DNA from: Alistipes sp.
Lineage (GTDB): Bacteria > Bacteroidota > Bacteroidia > Bacteroidales > Rikenellaceae
Assembly (NCBI GenBank): GCA_017555905.1
Contig: JAFZFP010000025.1
Coordinates: 1-64,000, forward strand
DNA: 64,000 nt
Direction: 5' to 3'
Part shown: piece after piece, positions 18,333 through 27,916 of the stretch
Layout of the letters: every line of letters begins with the position of its first letter
How positions within the stretch are numbered: position 1 is the first letter of the stretch
Notes under the pieces: generated by a model
Told to the model about the DNA's origin: nothing
Database searches by the model: none
The model's input: only the letters and a program-made list of their open reading frames with translations
Made by a program: the position numbers and the translations under genes

Positions 18333-19619
18333 ATGGAGTTAGCAACCACACTCTTCGAGAGACTTAAGCAGAGTCGCCTATTTACCGACTCCTTTTGGGC
18401 ATTGTTGGGCAGTGCCTTGGGAAAGGGCTTAGCATTCCTTTCAGGCATCATCGTAGCCCGTCTGCTCGGTAGTGAGGTTTTTGGAGAGTATGGTCTAATC
18501 CGCACAACACTGACTTACATAGCCATCGTTTCGACATTCGGCTTTGGATATACCGCCACAAAATTTGTAGCCGAATACTCGGCTAACAAACCCGAAAAGT
18601 TACGCGGACTCATAAAGGGCATCGTAGGTATTACGCTTATTTTTAGCTTTATACTCTCACTCATCCAGGCTATCTTTGCCGAGCAGATAGCCATCTTCGT
18701 TGATGCTCCACACCTCGGACCCACGATACGTAACTTTGCGATACTCACCATCTTCAATGCCATTACCACATCGCAAATAGCCATCCTCGCAGGACTCAAG
18801 GAGTTTAAAACCACGGCAAAGATTAATGGTATCGCCGGTCTATCGACATTCGTGCTAAGCGCGATTCTCACCTACTACCTCGGACTTAATGGTGCATTGC
18901 TCGCCCTGCTTGCGTCGTTTATCATCCAGAGCATCATTAGCATCATAGCCATTAGGCGCACAATTGCCCAAAATAGTTTCAACGAACAAGTTGAGCGTGA
19001 TGAATACGTCTCAATGCTCAAGTTTTCCACCCCGATAGTTCTTCAGGATTCGCTCTACGCCATAACCCATTGGGCCTCGACCTACATCATCATCCTATTG
19101 GCGGGCTATAGCGAGGTCGGTATGTTATCGGCAGCAGTAATTTGGCAGAGTATGGTAATATTCATCCCAGCGATGTTGAAGAACGTAATGTTCTCTTACC
19201 TTGCTGTAAACACCTCATCGACCAACGACACAGGACTCGTAAAGCGTTTTTTGCAGATAAACGCCCTTTGCACTACCCTTCCAGTGGTTATCATCATACT
19301 ACTCTCAAAGGTTATCGAAGGGGTCTACGGACCCACATTCTTGGGTTTGCAATATATCATCATCGTAGTCTGCATATCGGCAATATTTATCAGTCTTGGT
19401 GAGGTCTACACCTACGAACTTATTGCCCGTAACCGCCCTTGGATGGTCTTTATTGCTCGTCTAATTCGAGAGATAGCAACGCTCTTTGTAGCATACTTAC
19501 TCCTACTTAACGCTCAGAGTAATCAGGCTTTGACATACTCTGTCGTAGCCCTCGGCTTCAATATCATCTACACTATTGTAGTACGAGGTCTCTACAAGCA
19601 CCAACACGCAAACGTATGA
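18333..19619 (+). CDS. wzx: polysaccharide flippase (Wzx-like, MOP superfamily)
   Basis: Integral membrane protein of 428 residues with about twelve hydrophobic segments. The N-terminal FWALLGSALGKGLAFLSGIIVARLLGSEVFGEYGLI is the hallmark of the polysaccharide-synthesis (PST/MOP) flippase family. It should move undecaprenyl-diphosphate-linked repeat units from the cytoplasmic to the periplasmic face of the inner membrane. It starts 3 bases after ugd and overlaps the polymerase gene by ATGA, so the Wzx and Wzy candidates are translationally coupled. Flippase sequences vary strongly and do not reveal the sugar carried. Confidence 0.85.
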   Translation: MELATTLFERLKQSRLFTDSFWALLGSALGKGLAFLSGIIVARLLGSEVFGEYGLIRTTLTYIAIVSTFGFGYTATKFVAEYSANKPEKLRGLIKGIVGITLIFSFILSLIQAIFAEQIAIFVDAPHLGPTIRNFAILTIFNAITTSQIAILAGLKEFKTTAKINGIAGLSTFVLSAILTYYLGLNGALLALLASFIIQSIISIIAIRRTIAQNSFNEQVERDEYVSMLKFSTPIVLQDSLYAITHWASTYIIILLAGYSEVGMLSAAVIWQSMVIFIPAMLKNVMFSYLAVNTSSTNDTGLVKRFLQINALCTTLPVVIIILLSKVIEGVYGPTFLGLQYIIIVVCISAIFISLGEVYTYELIARNRPWMVFIARLIREIATLFVAYLLLLNAQSNQALTYSVVALGFNIIYTIVVRGLYKHQHANV

Positions 19620-21034
19620 TTATTTGGCAATTAGTCTCCTTGTCGGCAATCATCCTGGTCTTGCTTAACATCTTCATCGACGTTGATGTCTATAGCGAGC
19701 AGAGTCTAATAGCGATTCTGCTATTGGGTGTATTTGTATTGATGTGCTACATAGTTGATGGCAGACGCTACGACACCATACGTGGCAAGATTATACGTCC
19801 CTCGTGGCTGTTGGTATTTGGAATGTGCATCATTGTATTCCAAAACTCTATCGACCTGCTACTAAATAACCTACACCTCGGATCGGCGATCTTCGTACAT
19901 CAGAACCTTATCGTTAAGGGTGTTGCATACGGCACTATAGCCATAGCCTCATTCACCGTGGGTTACATCCTGCCATACCGCCCATTTAGCACTTCGAGCA
20001 AGGCTGCTATGCCATCCTCTCTACGACTCTTCACTGTGCTGTCGGCGGTTTGTATGGCTGCATTCTTACTGACCATCGATGCCGATTTCTTCTCGGGAAA
20101 GAGTTATGTGGAGAGTGGCGATATATCGACTAGTCACACAAAGATAAGCGAGGTTCTGCTTTGGGTTGCCTTTAATGGTTATTTCATTCAGTATGCTATA
20201 AATTCGAGGGACAAAGAGTTATCATTCAGGCAGTATATCTCTGGCATACCCACCTTTATGCTCCTAATTTTCGTAGGCTACCTCTCGCTAAAACTCATTA
20301 GCGGTATGCGAGAGCCCGTGCTACGTAATATTCTACTCTTCGTATTCTCCTACATCTACGCAAGCCGACGAAGTCCAGTGAAGACCATCACGTTCATCAC
20401 CTCCATAATCGCTGCGAGTTTCGTATTCTCTATCGTAAGTATTGGCCGTGGTGTCATCACCGACGACCTCTCGGAGAAATATCGAGTAGGTATAGAGATC
20501 TACGATGATCGAAACAGCATTAGTCCTACAACCTCGGAGTTAGCCAATTCGCAATACTGCGACTTCGTGGCATTAAAGCACTTCTACAAGGAGGATAATC
20601 AACATCTTGGAGGAGCGATACAAGCACGATATATTGCCTCGACATTTATTCCTAACCGAATACTAAATAATTTTTGGTCGGTGGAGACCGATATGCTGGG
20701 CTCGGCCTACTTCCTAACAGCACGCGACAGAGGTCTTAAATCGGAGAGTGGTCTCGGCTCAACAATCCATACTGACTTCTACGTCGATTTCGGCATTGTG
20801 GGTATGATTCTTTGTATGGTATTGGTGGGTTTTATCTTCAAGAAGACAGATCTCACCCTCTACTCCAACGCTAGCAATAGATACTCGCTCTTGGTTACCG
20901 TACTTATTATCTGCCTCGGAGCGAGTTCCCTCTACTTGTCGCGCTCGGTATTTATCCCAACACTGAAGATTCCGCTATACACCTACATACTTCTAATTAT
21001 CAACCAGCGATTTAGTCTAAGTAGTAACAAATAG
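19616..21034 (+). CDS. wzy: O-antigen/capsule polymerase (Wzy-like)
   Basis: Integral membrane protein of 472 residues with many hydrophobic segments and a long, polar loop at about residues 280-370 (containing ...DDLSEKYRVGIEIYDDRN... and FYKEDNQHLGGAIQARYI). That layout is typical of Wzy polymerases, which join repeat units on the periplasmic side. Sequence similarity is low in this class, so the call rests on topology, length and position directly behind the flippase (ATGA overlap). It would work with the flippase and a chain-length regulator that is not in this window. An oligosaccharide repeat-unit ligase is a less likely alternative. Confidence 0.75.
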   Translation: MIIWQLVSLSAIILVLLNIFIDVDVYSEQSLIAILLLGVFVLMCYIVDGRRYDTIRGKIIRPSWLLVFGMCIIVFQNSIDLLLNNLHLGSAIFVHQNLIVKGVAYGTIAIASFTVGYILPYRPFSTSSKAAMPSSLRLFTVLSAVCMAAFLLTIDADFFSGKSYVESGDISTSHTKISEVLLWVAFNGYFIQYAINSRDKELSFRQYISGIPTFMLLIFVGYLSLKLISGMREPVLRNILLFVFSYIYASRRSPVKTITFITSIIAASFVFSIVSIGRGVITDDLSEKYRVGIEIYDDRNSISPTTSELANSQYCDFVALKHFYKEDNQHLGGAIQARYIASTFIPNRILNNFWSVETDMLGSAYFLTARDRGLKSESGLGSTIHTDFYVDFGIVGMILCMVLVGFIFKKTDLTLYSNASNRYSLLVTVLIICLGASSLYLSRSVFIPTLKIPLYTYILLIINQRFSLSSNK

Positions 21035-21046
21035 CAGAAAAAGAGT

Positions 21047-22141
21047 ATGAGAGTCCTTTTTGCCACACCCTATAGTCAAGCCACAGGAGGTATAATTCAG
21101 TGGGCGCGTCATATCGTCCAGCACCACACCACCAACCCTAATGGAGTGGAGTTGAACGTATTACCAATGAATAACTGCGGCGCAAATGATGCGGTGACAA
21201 ACAAGCGCCTCTACAACCGTATCACGCGTGGCATAGCCACCTATGGCCACGTTATCAAGAGTCTCAAGCGCGAACTCAATACCACTCGTTACGACATTCT
21301 ACATATCGCCACGAGTGCCTCGATAAGCATTTTGAAGGATCTCTGGATGATGCGAATAGCCAAGCGCAAAGGGGTAAAGAGCGTACTCCACTTCCACTTT
21401 GGCCGTATCCCCACACTCGCCCAAAAGCGTAATTGGGAGTGGCGCCTAATCGTTAAGGCTGTCAGAGCCGCCACAAAGGTTATCGTCATAGATAAGGCCT
21501 CGTACGACACACTGGTAAAGGAGGGGTTTACAAACATCGAACTACTCCCCAATCCACTCTCACCTATGGTTAGTTCGCTTATTGAGAAGCATAAAACCGC
21601 TGAGCGAGAGACACGAACACTACTCTTTGTCGGCCACTGCGTAACGACCAAGGGTGTCTACGAATTGGTAGAGGCTTGCGCAAAGATGGAGGGCGTACAT
21701 CTTAGGTTAGTAGGTCCTATCACCGAGGGGGTAAAGCAGGATTTAGAGAAGATCGCCGACGGCAACGACTGGCTTGATATTGTTGGATGTATTTCGTTGG
21801 AGGAGGTGATTAGGGAGATGTGTCGATGCTCTATATTCATTCTTCCCACCTATACTGAGGGATTTCCAAATGTCATCATCGAGAGTATGGCTGCGGGAGC
21901 ACCAATCATCACTACACCCGTGGGAGCAATTCCCGAGATGCTTGACATCACAACAGATAGCCCCTGCGGAATATGCGTTGCGCCCAAGCAGGTTGAGCCA
22001 CTCAGAGAGGCTATCGAGCAACTGCTACAAAACAATGACTTAGCCACCCTACTCGGCCAGCGTGCCAAGGAGCGAGTGACAACGGTTTATGCTATGTCCT
22101 CGGTATGGGATAAGTTGTGTAATATATGGAAAATATGTTGA
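21047..22141 (+). CDS. glycosyltransferase family 4
   Basis: Cytoplasmic GT-B fold transferase of 364 residues. The N-terminal acceptor domain begins [19 protein letters not shown]. The C-terminal donor domain has [19 protein letters not shown] and [26 protein letters not shown] (split here over motifs), where EGFPNVIIE is the EX7E-type donor-binding motif. It should add one sugar of the repeat unit, retaining configuration. Donor and acceptor are not readable. It follows the polymerase by 12 bases, and the acetyltransferase gene starts 1 base after its stop, so it is within the same operon. Confidence 0.88.
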   Translation: MRVLFATPYSQATGGIIQWARHIVQHHTTNPNGVELNVLPMNNCGANDAVTNKRLYNRITRGIATYGHVIKSLKRELNTTRYDILHIATSASISILKDLWMMRIAKRKGVKSVLHFHFGRIPTLAQKRNWEWRLIVKAVRAATKVIVIDKASYDTLVKEGFTNIELLPNPLSPMVSSLIEKHKTAERETRTLLFVGHCVTTKGVYELVEACAKMEGVHLRLVGPITEGVKQDLEKIADGNDWLDIVGCISLEEVIREMCRCSIFILPTYTEGFPNVIIESMAAGAPIITTPVGAIPEMLDITTDSPCGICVAPKQVEPLREAIEQLLQNNDLATLLGQRAKERVTTVYAMSSVWDKLCNIWKIC

Positions 22142-22142
22142 T

Positions 22143-22757
22143 ATGGGAATAAAGAAAACTCTGAAAAACAATAGGTTTATTCGAGGATTATATTTCCTCT
22201 ATAAGTCATACTTCGGTTATGGGCCAAAGAGTTTTGGTCTCTGTGGAGAGAACGTAGCCATTACACCTCCGCTACAAATCAACAACCCTAAGAATGTCTT
22301 TTTCCACGGAAACAACCGAATTAGCAACGCCTTTATATCGACCGTGAACGCTAAGTTCATTATGAAGCCATACGCTGGTGCAGCCGAGGGTCTTAGGGTT
22401 ATTACTGGCAACCACGCTATGATCGTTGGTCGCTACTATCGCTCCATCACCGAGGCGGAGAAGCCATCGGGATTAGATAAGGATGTAGTCGTAGAGAGTG
22501 ATGTTTGGATTGGCTCGGGTGTAACACTACTTTCGGGCGTAACCCTTGGCCGAGGCTCTATCGTTGCTGCGGGAGCTGTAGTGAATAGAAGCACCCCACC
22601 ATACAGCATATCGGGAGGTGTACCAGCACGATTCATAAAGTTCAAGTGGAGCATCGACGAAATCTTGGAACACGAAAAGAGTCTCTACCCTGCCGAAGAA
22701 CGCTTCACAAAGGAGGAGTTAGAGCGCATATTTAAGCAGTATAACACGAAGGAGTAA
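22143..22757 (+). CDS. hexapeptide-repeat O-acetyltransferase
   Basis: Protein of 204 residues with a left-handed beta helix of the LbH/XAT type. Imperfect hexapeptides run through [18 protein letters not shown] and [15 protein letters not shown], with the closing [13 protein letters not shown] found in CatB/maltose-acetyltransferase relatives. A conserved histidine candidate is in [12 protein letters not shown]. It most likely uses acetyl-CoA to O-acetylate a sugar of the repeat unit. The ATG at 22143 is chosen over an in-frame upstream one at 22089 because that lies inside the preceding transferase gene and adds no recognisable sequence. Confidence 0.85.
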   Translation: MGIKKTLKNNRFIRGLYFLYKSYFGYGPKSFGLCGENVAITPPLQINNPKNVFFHGNNRISNAFISTVNAKFIMKPYAGAAEGLRVITGNHAMIVGRYYRSITEAEKPSGLDKDVVVESDVWIGSGVTLLSGVTLGRGSIVAAGAVVNRSTPPYSISGGVPARFIKFKWSIDEILEHEKSLYPAEERFTKEELERIFKQYNTKE

Positions 22758-22761
22758 CATT

Positions 22762-23985
22762 ATGCCACGACTTCTGCAAATAAACATAACATCTAATTGG
22801 GGTTCGACGGGTCGAATTGCCGAGATGATTGGCAACCGCGTCTTAGCCGAGGGCTGGAGCAGTACCATAGCCTATGGATACCTCGAAAACCCAAGCAATT
22901 CGGAGACCCTTCGCCTCAGTTCCAAGCGCAAGACACGCTGGCACCGCAGGTTTGCAAAATACCTCGGTATGGATGGTTTAGCATCGAACAAGGCTACTCG
23001 CAGGCTTATTGAGGAGATAGAGACCACAAAGCCAGATATCATCCATCTGCACAACATCCACGGCTTCTATCTCAACTACAAGATACTGTTTGAGTATCTT
23101 GCCACCATCGACACCCCAGTAGTGTGGACTCTACACGACTGCTGGAGTTTCACGGGCCACTGCGCCCATTACTTCGAGTGTGGTTGCGACAGATGGATGA
23201 CCGAGTGCCACCACTGCCCTAATAAGGCGACCTACCCAAAGACTTATGTAGATTGTTCAACTCGCAACCACCGACTAAAGCGCAAACTATTCACCTCTTT
23301 AGGCGATAGACTAACCATAACACCTGTATCTCAGTGGCTTGAGCAAGAGGCAAGCAAATCATTCTTCAAGGAGTCGCGCATAAAATATATCTACAACGGC
23401 ATCGACACAACGGTTTTTGCCCCATCCACACACAGCGACATACGCCAAAAATATGGCATTGGCGAGCGCCCACTATGTGTCTCGGTGGCTTCGGTATGGG
23501 ATGCACAGAAGGGACTAAACGAGATTATCGCCCTACGCAAGCAACTACCAGAGGAGTACGCACTGATGATTGTAGGCATTGCCGAGCATCAACTATCGCT
23601 ACTTCCCGACGGTGTTATTGCCATTCCACGCACCCAGTCCCAAAAAGAATTGGTCGATATATACTCTACGGCAAATGTAGTGCTGAGCCTGTCGCGTCAA
23701 GAGACCTTTGGTATGACCATTGCTGAGGGAATGGCTTGTGGCACGCCAGCCATTGTGTATCGCACTACGGCACTCCCCGAACTTGTAACCCCAGAGACGG
23801 GTCGAGTTGTGGAGCAGATAGGCGATATCGAGGGATTAACGAAGGCTATAATAGAGGTCTGCCAGAGACCTAAGGAGGCCTATATCGAAGCGTGCCGTAG
23901 TCGTGCCGTAGAGTTCTTCGACAAGAGGAAGTGTACGGACAACTATTTTGCGCTATATAACGAATTACTAACTAAAACACAATAA
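22762..23985 (+). CDS. glycosyltransferase family 4 (WcaC/WcaL-like)
   Basis: GT-B transferase of 407 residues. The start MPRLLQINITSNWGSTGRIAEMIG is the acceptor-domain glycine motif. A cysteine-rich segment follows at about 125-160 (HDCWSFTGHCAHYFECGC, CHHCPNK), typical of a colanic-acid WcaC-like subgroup. The donor domain has VSVASVWDAQKGL and LSRQETFGMTIAEGMACG with the ETFGMTIAE donor motif. Its substrate is not readable. It is spaced 4 bases from both neighbours, so it is a tight internal gene of the operon. The clustered Cys/His residues suggest a structural zinc, which I infer from spacing only. Confidence 0.87.
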   Translation: MPRLLQINITSNWGSTGRIAEMIGNRVLAEGWSSTIAYGYLENPSNSETLRLSSKRKTRWHRRFAKYLGMDGLASNKATRRLIEEIETTKPDIIHLHNIHGFYLNYKILFEYLATIDTPVVWTLHDCWSFTGHCAHYFECGCDRWMTECHHCPNKATYPKTYVDCSTRNHRLKRKLFTSLGDRLTITPVSQWLEQEASKSFFKESRIKYIYNGIDTTVFAPSTHSDIRQKYGIGERPLCVSVASVWDAQKGLNEIIALRKQLPEEYALMIVGIAEHQLSLLPDGVIAIPRTQSQKELVDIYSTANVVLSLSRQETFGMTIAEGMACGTPAIVYRTTALPELVTPETGRVVEQIGDIEGLTKAIIEVCQRPKEAYIEACRSRAVEFFDKRKCTDNYFALYNELLTKTQ

Positions 23986-23988
23986 CTT

Positions 23989-25062
23989 ATGTCAATTTTC
24001 AAAGACAAAGTCCTCCTCATTACTGGAGGCACAGGCTCGTTCGGCAATGCCGTACTACGTCGTTTTATCGACTCCGACATCAAGGAGATTCGTATTTTCT
24101 CACGCGACGAGAAGAAGCAGGATGATATGCGTCACGCCTTGCAGAACCCAAAGGTTAAATTCTACATCGGCAACGTGCGCGACAAGTCGTCGGTAGATGT
24201 TGCTATGCGTGGCGTGGATTATGTTTTTGCCGCTGCGGCATTGAAGCAGGTGCCATCGTGTGAATTCTTCCCTATGGAGGCAACTATGACCAACGTAATC
24301 GGCACAAACAACGTACTCCTCTCGGCTATCGAACACGGCGTAAAGAATGTCGTGGTATTGTCTACGGACAAGGCTGCATACCCTATCAACGCTATGGGTA
24401 TCTCTAAGGCTTTGATGGAGAAGGTGGCAATTGCTAAGGGTCGTGAACTCGGCGAGAACGGAGCAACGACTATCTGTTGTACTCGCTATGGCAACGTGAT
24501 GGCGAGCCGTGGCTCGGTAATTCCACTCTGGGTAGAGCAGATGGAGGAGGGTAAGCCTATCACCATCACCGATCCAAATATGACCCGCTTTATGATGACT
24601 TTGGATGATGCTGTAGATCTCGTAATCTACGCCTTCACCCACGGCAAGAATGGCGATCTCTTCGTGCAGAAGGCACCTGCTGCAACCCTCACCACCTTGG
24701 CTGAGGCACTTAAGCAGACCTACGCACAAATCGACCCTAAGTATGGTCAGACCGAGGTACGTGTTATCGGTACACGCCACGGCGAAAAACTCTATGAGAC
24801 CCTCGTAACACGCGAGGAGATGGCCAAGGCAATAGATATGGGCGACTACTACCGTATCCCTTGTGACACTCGCGATTTGAACTACGACAAGTTTTTCACC
24901 GATGGCAACGAGGAGATCTCTCGCATCGAGGACTACCACTCTCACAATACCCGACGCTTGGATGTCGAGGGAATGAAGGAGTTGCTCCTTAAGTTGCGCT
25001 TCATACGCGAGGATTTGGGTCTTCAGCCACGTGCGAAGGCTAAGGAGATTCGTAGCGAATAA
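23989..25062 (+). CDS. capE: UDP-GlcNAc 4,6-dehydratase/5-epimerase (CapE/FnlA/WbjB type)
   Basis: First enzyme of UDP-N-acetyl-L-fucosamine synthesis: C4,6 dehydration and C5 epimerisation of UDP-GlcNAc. It is an extended SDR of 357 residues. The cofactor motif is ITGGTGSFGNAVLRR. The catalytic segment VLSTDKAAYPINAMGISKALMEK has the serine, methionine and lysine seen in this family in place of the usual Tyr-based triad. The C-terminal FVQKAPAATLTTLAEAL and GTRHGEKLYETLVTREE blocks are also family-specific. With capF and capG downstream, the pathway is complete. A plain inverting dehydratase is the alternative, but the neighbours favour the FucNAc route. Confidence 0.9.
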   Translation: MSIFKDKVLLITGGTGSFGNAVLRRFIDSDIKEIRIFSRDEKKQDDMRHALQNPKVKFYIGNVRDKSSVDVAMRGVDYVFAAAALKQVPSCEFFPMEATMTNVIGTNNVLLSAIEHGVKNVVVLSTDKAAYPINAMGISKALMEKVAIAKGRELGENGATTICCTRYGNVMASRGSVIPLWVEQMEEGKPITITDPNMTRFMMTLDDAVDLVIYAFTHGKNGDLFVQKAPAATLTTLAEALKQTYAQIDPKYGQTEVRVIGTRHGEKLYETLVTREEMAKAIDMGDYYRIPCDTRDLNYDKFFTDGNEEISRIEDYHSHNTRRLDVEGMKELLLKLRFIREDLGLQPRAKAKEIRSE

Positions 25063-25066
25063 GACT

Positions 25067-25501
25067 ATGTCCGAGATTAAAATTATTCAAGGCGAGATAT
25101 TCAACGACCACCGTGGACAGATAAGTTCACTCAACAACTTCCATTTTGAGGGTGTACGTCGTTGCTATATCATCCACCACCCCGATGCCTCGGTAGTGCG
25201 TGGCTACCACGCTCACCAATTCGAGCGCAAGTGGTTCTACTGCATCAAGGGTTCGTTCACGCTCGCTCTGGTAAAAATCGACGACTGGGAGAATCCATCA
25301 AAGGATTTAGTCCCTGAGATTTTCGAACTAAGCGACAAGCAGAGTTGCATCATATGCGTTCCCGCAGGCTATGCTAACTGCCTCAAGGCACACACACCAG
25401 ACTCTATTATGGAGGTATTCTCCGACAAGACCCTGGATGAGGCACTTGGCGATAGTTGGCGCTACGACAAGGATATGTGGGTGGATTGGTCGCAATATTA
25501 A
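25067..25501 (+). CDS. RmlC/WxcM-like cupin sugar epimerase or ketoisomerase
   Basis: Small cupin of 144 residues. Cupin motifs are VVRGYHAHQFERKWFYCIKG and the later ICVPAGYANCLKAH. The ending, FSDKTLDEALGDSWRYD, resembles RmlC-like proteins. Members of this group epimerise or isomerise nucleotide 4-keto sugars. It sits between capE and capF, with 4- and 12-base gaps. capF already carries its own cupin domain, so this one is not an obvious requirement of the FucNAc pathway. A ketoisomerase (FdtA-like) role would normally need an aminotransferase that is missing here. The ATG at 25067 is preferred to an upstream one inside capE. Confidence 0.72.
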   Translation: MSEIKIIQGEIFNDHRGQISSLNNFHFEGVRRCYIIHHPDASVVRGYHAHQFERKWFYCIKGSFTLALVKIDDWENPSKDLVPEIFELSDKQSCIICVPAGYANCLKAHTPDSIMEVFSDKTLDEALGDSWRYDKDMWVDWSQY

Positions 25502-25513
25502 CAACCGTTTCCG

Positions 25514-26719
25514 ATGAATATACTAGTTACAGGAGCCAAGGGCTTCGTAGGAAAGAATCTATGTGCGTTGCTCCGCACCATTGCTGATGGCAAGAATCGC
25601 ACGTATGGCAACATTGCCATCACCGAGATTTTTGAGTACGACATCGACTCTAAGCCCGAGGAGTTGGAGGAGTATTGCCAGAAGGCGGACTTCGTCTTCA
25701 ACCTCGCAGGAGTAAATCGTCCTCAAACCACCGAAGAGTTTATGCAGGGTAACTTTGGCTTTGCCTCTACCCTTTTGGATACTCTCAAGCGCCATAACAA
25801 CACCTGCCCAGTAATGCTATCATCGTCGATTCAGGCCACACTTATTGGTCGCTATGGCGAGGGTGAATACGGCAAGAGTAAGCGTGCTGGCGAGGAGTTG
25901 TTCTTCGACTATGGTCGAGAGACTGGGGTAAAGGTTTTGGTATATCGCTTTCCAAACCTCTTCGGTAAGTGGTGTCGCCCTAACTACAACTCTGCCGTGG
26001 CAACCTTCTGCAACAACATAGCCAACGACCTTCCAATTATGGTGAACGATCGTAGCACCCTATTGGAGTTGTTGTATATTGACGACCTTATGGACGAGAT
26101 GGTTGCAGCACTTAAGGGCGAGGAGCACCACTGTGAATTTGATGGTGTCGACACCGTGCTAACAGAGAGTGGTCGCTATTGTGCAGCACCCGTAACTCAT
26201 AAGGTGACTCTCGGAGAGATTGTAGACCTCCTCAATGAGTTCCACGAACAACCCAAGAGTCTCACAATCCCCGAAATACCTGCAAACTCATTTGCCAAGA
26301 AGTTATACTCGACATATCTTTCGTATCTACCCAAGGAAAAAGTTGCATTTCCACTTAAGATGAACGAGGATAACAGAGGAAGTTTCACGGAGTTACTTCG
26401 TTCAACAAATTGTGGCCAAGTGAGCATCAACATCTCGAAACCAGGAATCACCAAGGGCGAGCATTGGCACAACACCAAGTGGGAGTTCTTCATTGTGGTA
26501 AGTGGTCGAGGCCTTATCCAGATGCGCCGTATAGGTTCAGATGAGGTCTTGGAGTTCGAGGTTTCGGGCGACAAGATTGAGGCGGTACATATGCTTCCAG
26601 GCTATACGCACAATATAATCAACCTCTCCGACACCGAAAACCTCGTTACGGTGATGTGGGCAAACGAGAGTTTCGACCCCAATCGAGCAGATACATTTTT
26701 TGAGAAAGTCATAGAATAA
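25514..26719 (+). CDS. capF: bifunctional NAD(P)H reductase/cupin epimerase (CapF/FnlB/WbjC type)
   Basis: Second step of UDP-L-FucNAc synthesis, acting on the CapE product. It has 401 residues. The N-terminal SDR domain begins MNILVTGAKGFVGKNLC and contains GEYGKSKRAGEELFFDY, the YGKSK active site. The C-terminal cupin (from about residue 280) has SFTELLRS, GITKGEHWHNTKWEFF and MLPGYTHNIINLS, which supply the metal-binding histidines and the C3 epimerisation site known from CapF. The two-domain length matches CapF rather than simple reductases. It lies between the stand-alone cupin gene and capG. It is one of the clearest functional calls in the operon. Confidence 0.93.
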   Translation: MNILVTGAKGFVGKNLCALLRTIADGKNRTYGNIAITEIFEYDIDSKPEELEEYCQKADFVFNLAGVNRPQTTEEFMQGNFGFASTLLDTLKRHNNTCPVMLSSSIQATLIGRYGEGEYGKSKRAGEELFFDYGRETGVKVLVYRFPNLFGKWCRPNYNSAVATFCNNIANDLPIMVNDRSTLLELLYIDDLMDEMVAALKGEEHHCEFDGVDTVLTESGRYCAAPVTHKVTLGEIVDLLNEFHEQPKSLTIPEIPANSFAKKLYSTYLSYLPKEKVAFPLKMNEDNRGSFTELLRSTNCGQVSINISKPGITKGEHWHNTKWEFFIVVSGRGLIQMRRIGSDEVLEFEVSGDKIEAVHMLPGYTHNIINLSDTENLVTVMWANESFDPNRADTFFEKVIE

Positions 26720-26733
26720 ATACTAACTACGCT

Positions 26734-27915
26734 ATGGAGTTACAATTGAATTTTTCCGATGTTAAGTTTAAGGGCGACGGCCGTCTTAAACTACTCATCA
26801 TAGTCGGCACACGTCCCGAGATTATTCGCCTTGCAGCGGTGATAAACAAGTGTCGCAGGTACTTCGACACGCTGCTTGCTCACACAGGTCAGAATTACGA
26901 CTACAACCTTAACGGCATCTTCTTCAAGGATCTCAAACTGGAGGATCCAGATGTATATTTAAATGCCGTAGGCGACGATTTGGGCGCTACGATGGGCAAC
27001 ATCATCAACTCGTCATACAAACTTATGGTCGCTACTCGCCCCGATGCTGTATTGGTTTTGGGCGACACCAATTCTTGCTTGTCTGTCATTGGTGCTAAGC
27101 GTTTGCACATCCCTATCTTCCATATGGAGGCAGGTAACCGCTGTTTTGACGAGTGTCTTCCTGAGGAGACCAACCGCCGTATTGTCGATATCATATCGGA
27201 TGTTAATCTCTGCTACTCGGAACACGCACGTCGCTACCTCAATGCCTCGGGTGTAGCCAAGGAGCGCACATACGTAACAGGCTCACCTATGGCCGAGGTT
27301 TTGCACAACAACCTCGCCGATATCGAGGCTTCGGATATTCACGCACGTCTCGGTCTTGAGCGAGGTCGCTACATCCTTCTCTCTGCTCACCGCGAGGAGA
27401 ATATCGACACCGAGAAGAACTTTACCTCTCTATTTACCGCCATCAACCGTATGGCCGAGAAGTACGATATGCCTATCCTCTATTCGTGCCACCCACGCTC
27501 ACGCAACCGTCTTCAGGCAAGTGGCTTCAAACTCGACGAGCGTGTGATTCAGCACGAGCCATTGGGATTCCACGACTACAACTGCCTACAGATGAATGCC
27601 TTTGCTGTAGTTAGCGATAGTGGTACATTGCCAGAGGAGAGTTCATTCTTCACCTCTATCGGCAAACCATTCCCTGCAGTATGTATCCGCACCTCCACAG
27701 AGCGCCCAGAGGCCTTGGATAAGGGTTGCTTCATCTTGGCAGGCATCGACACCGAGTCGCTTTTGCAGGCCGTAGATACTGCCGTAGAGATGGTCAAGAG
27801 TGGTGACAACGGCATCCCCGTACCTAACTACACTGACGAGAACGTATCTACCAAGGTGGTAAAACTAATCCAGTCATACACAGGCGTAGTAAACAAGATG
27901 GTTTGGAGAAAGTAG
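26734..27915 (+). CDS. capG: UDP-sugar 2-epimerase, non-hydrolysing (CapG/FnlC/WbjD type)
   Basis: Third step of UDP-L-FucNAc synthesis, C2 epimerisation giving UDP-L-FucNAc from the CapF product. It has 393 residues. The WecB-like fold is shown by LLIIVGTRPEIIRLAAVINK, LVLGDTNSCLSVIGAK, HMEAGNRCFDECLPEETNRR, LLSAHREENIDTEKN and the substrate-binding DSGTLPEESSFFTSIGKP. These are the family's catalytic Asp/Glu/His blocks. WecB itself (UDP-ManNAc) is the alternative, but the position directly after capE-capF decides for capG. Spacing is 14 bases from capF and 1 base to the next gene. Confidence 0.92.
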   Translation: MELQLNFSDVKFKGDGRLKLLIIVGTRPEIIRLAAVINKCRRYFDTLLAHTGQNYDYNLNGIFFKDLKLEDPDVYLNAVGDDLGATMGNIINSSYKLMVATRPDAVLVLGDTNSCLSVIGAKRLHIPIFHMEAGNRCFDECLPEETNRRIVDIISDVNLCYSEHARRYLNASGVAKERTYVTGSPMAEVLHNNLADIEASDIHARLGLERGRYILLSAHREENIDTEKNFTSLFTAINRMAEKYDMPILYSCHPRSRNRLQASGFKLDERVIQHEPLGFHDYNCLQMNAFAVVSDSGTLPEESSFFTSIGKPFPAVCIRTSTERPEALDKGCFILAGIDTESLLQAVDTAVEMVKSGDNGIPVPNYTDENVSTKVVKLIQSYTGVVNKMVWRK

Positions 27916-27916
27916 T

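Noticed and set aside
24100-24945. 281-codon open frame antisense to capE
   Set aside because: No motif; entirely inside a well-supported SDR gene with all family blocks.
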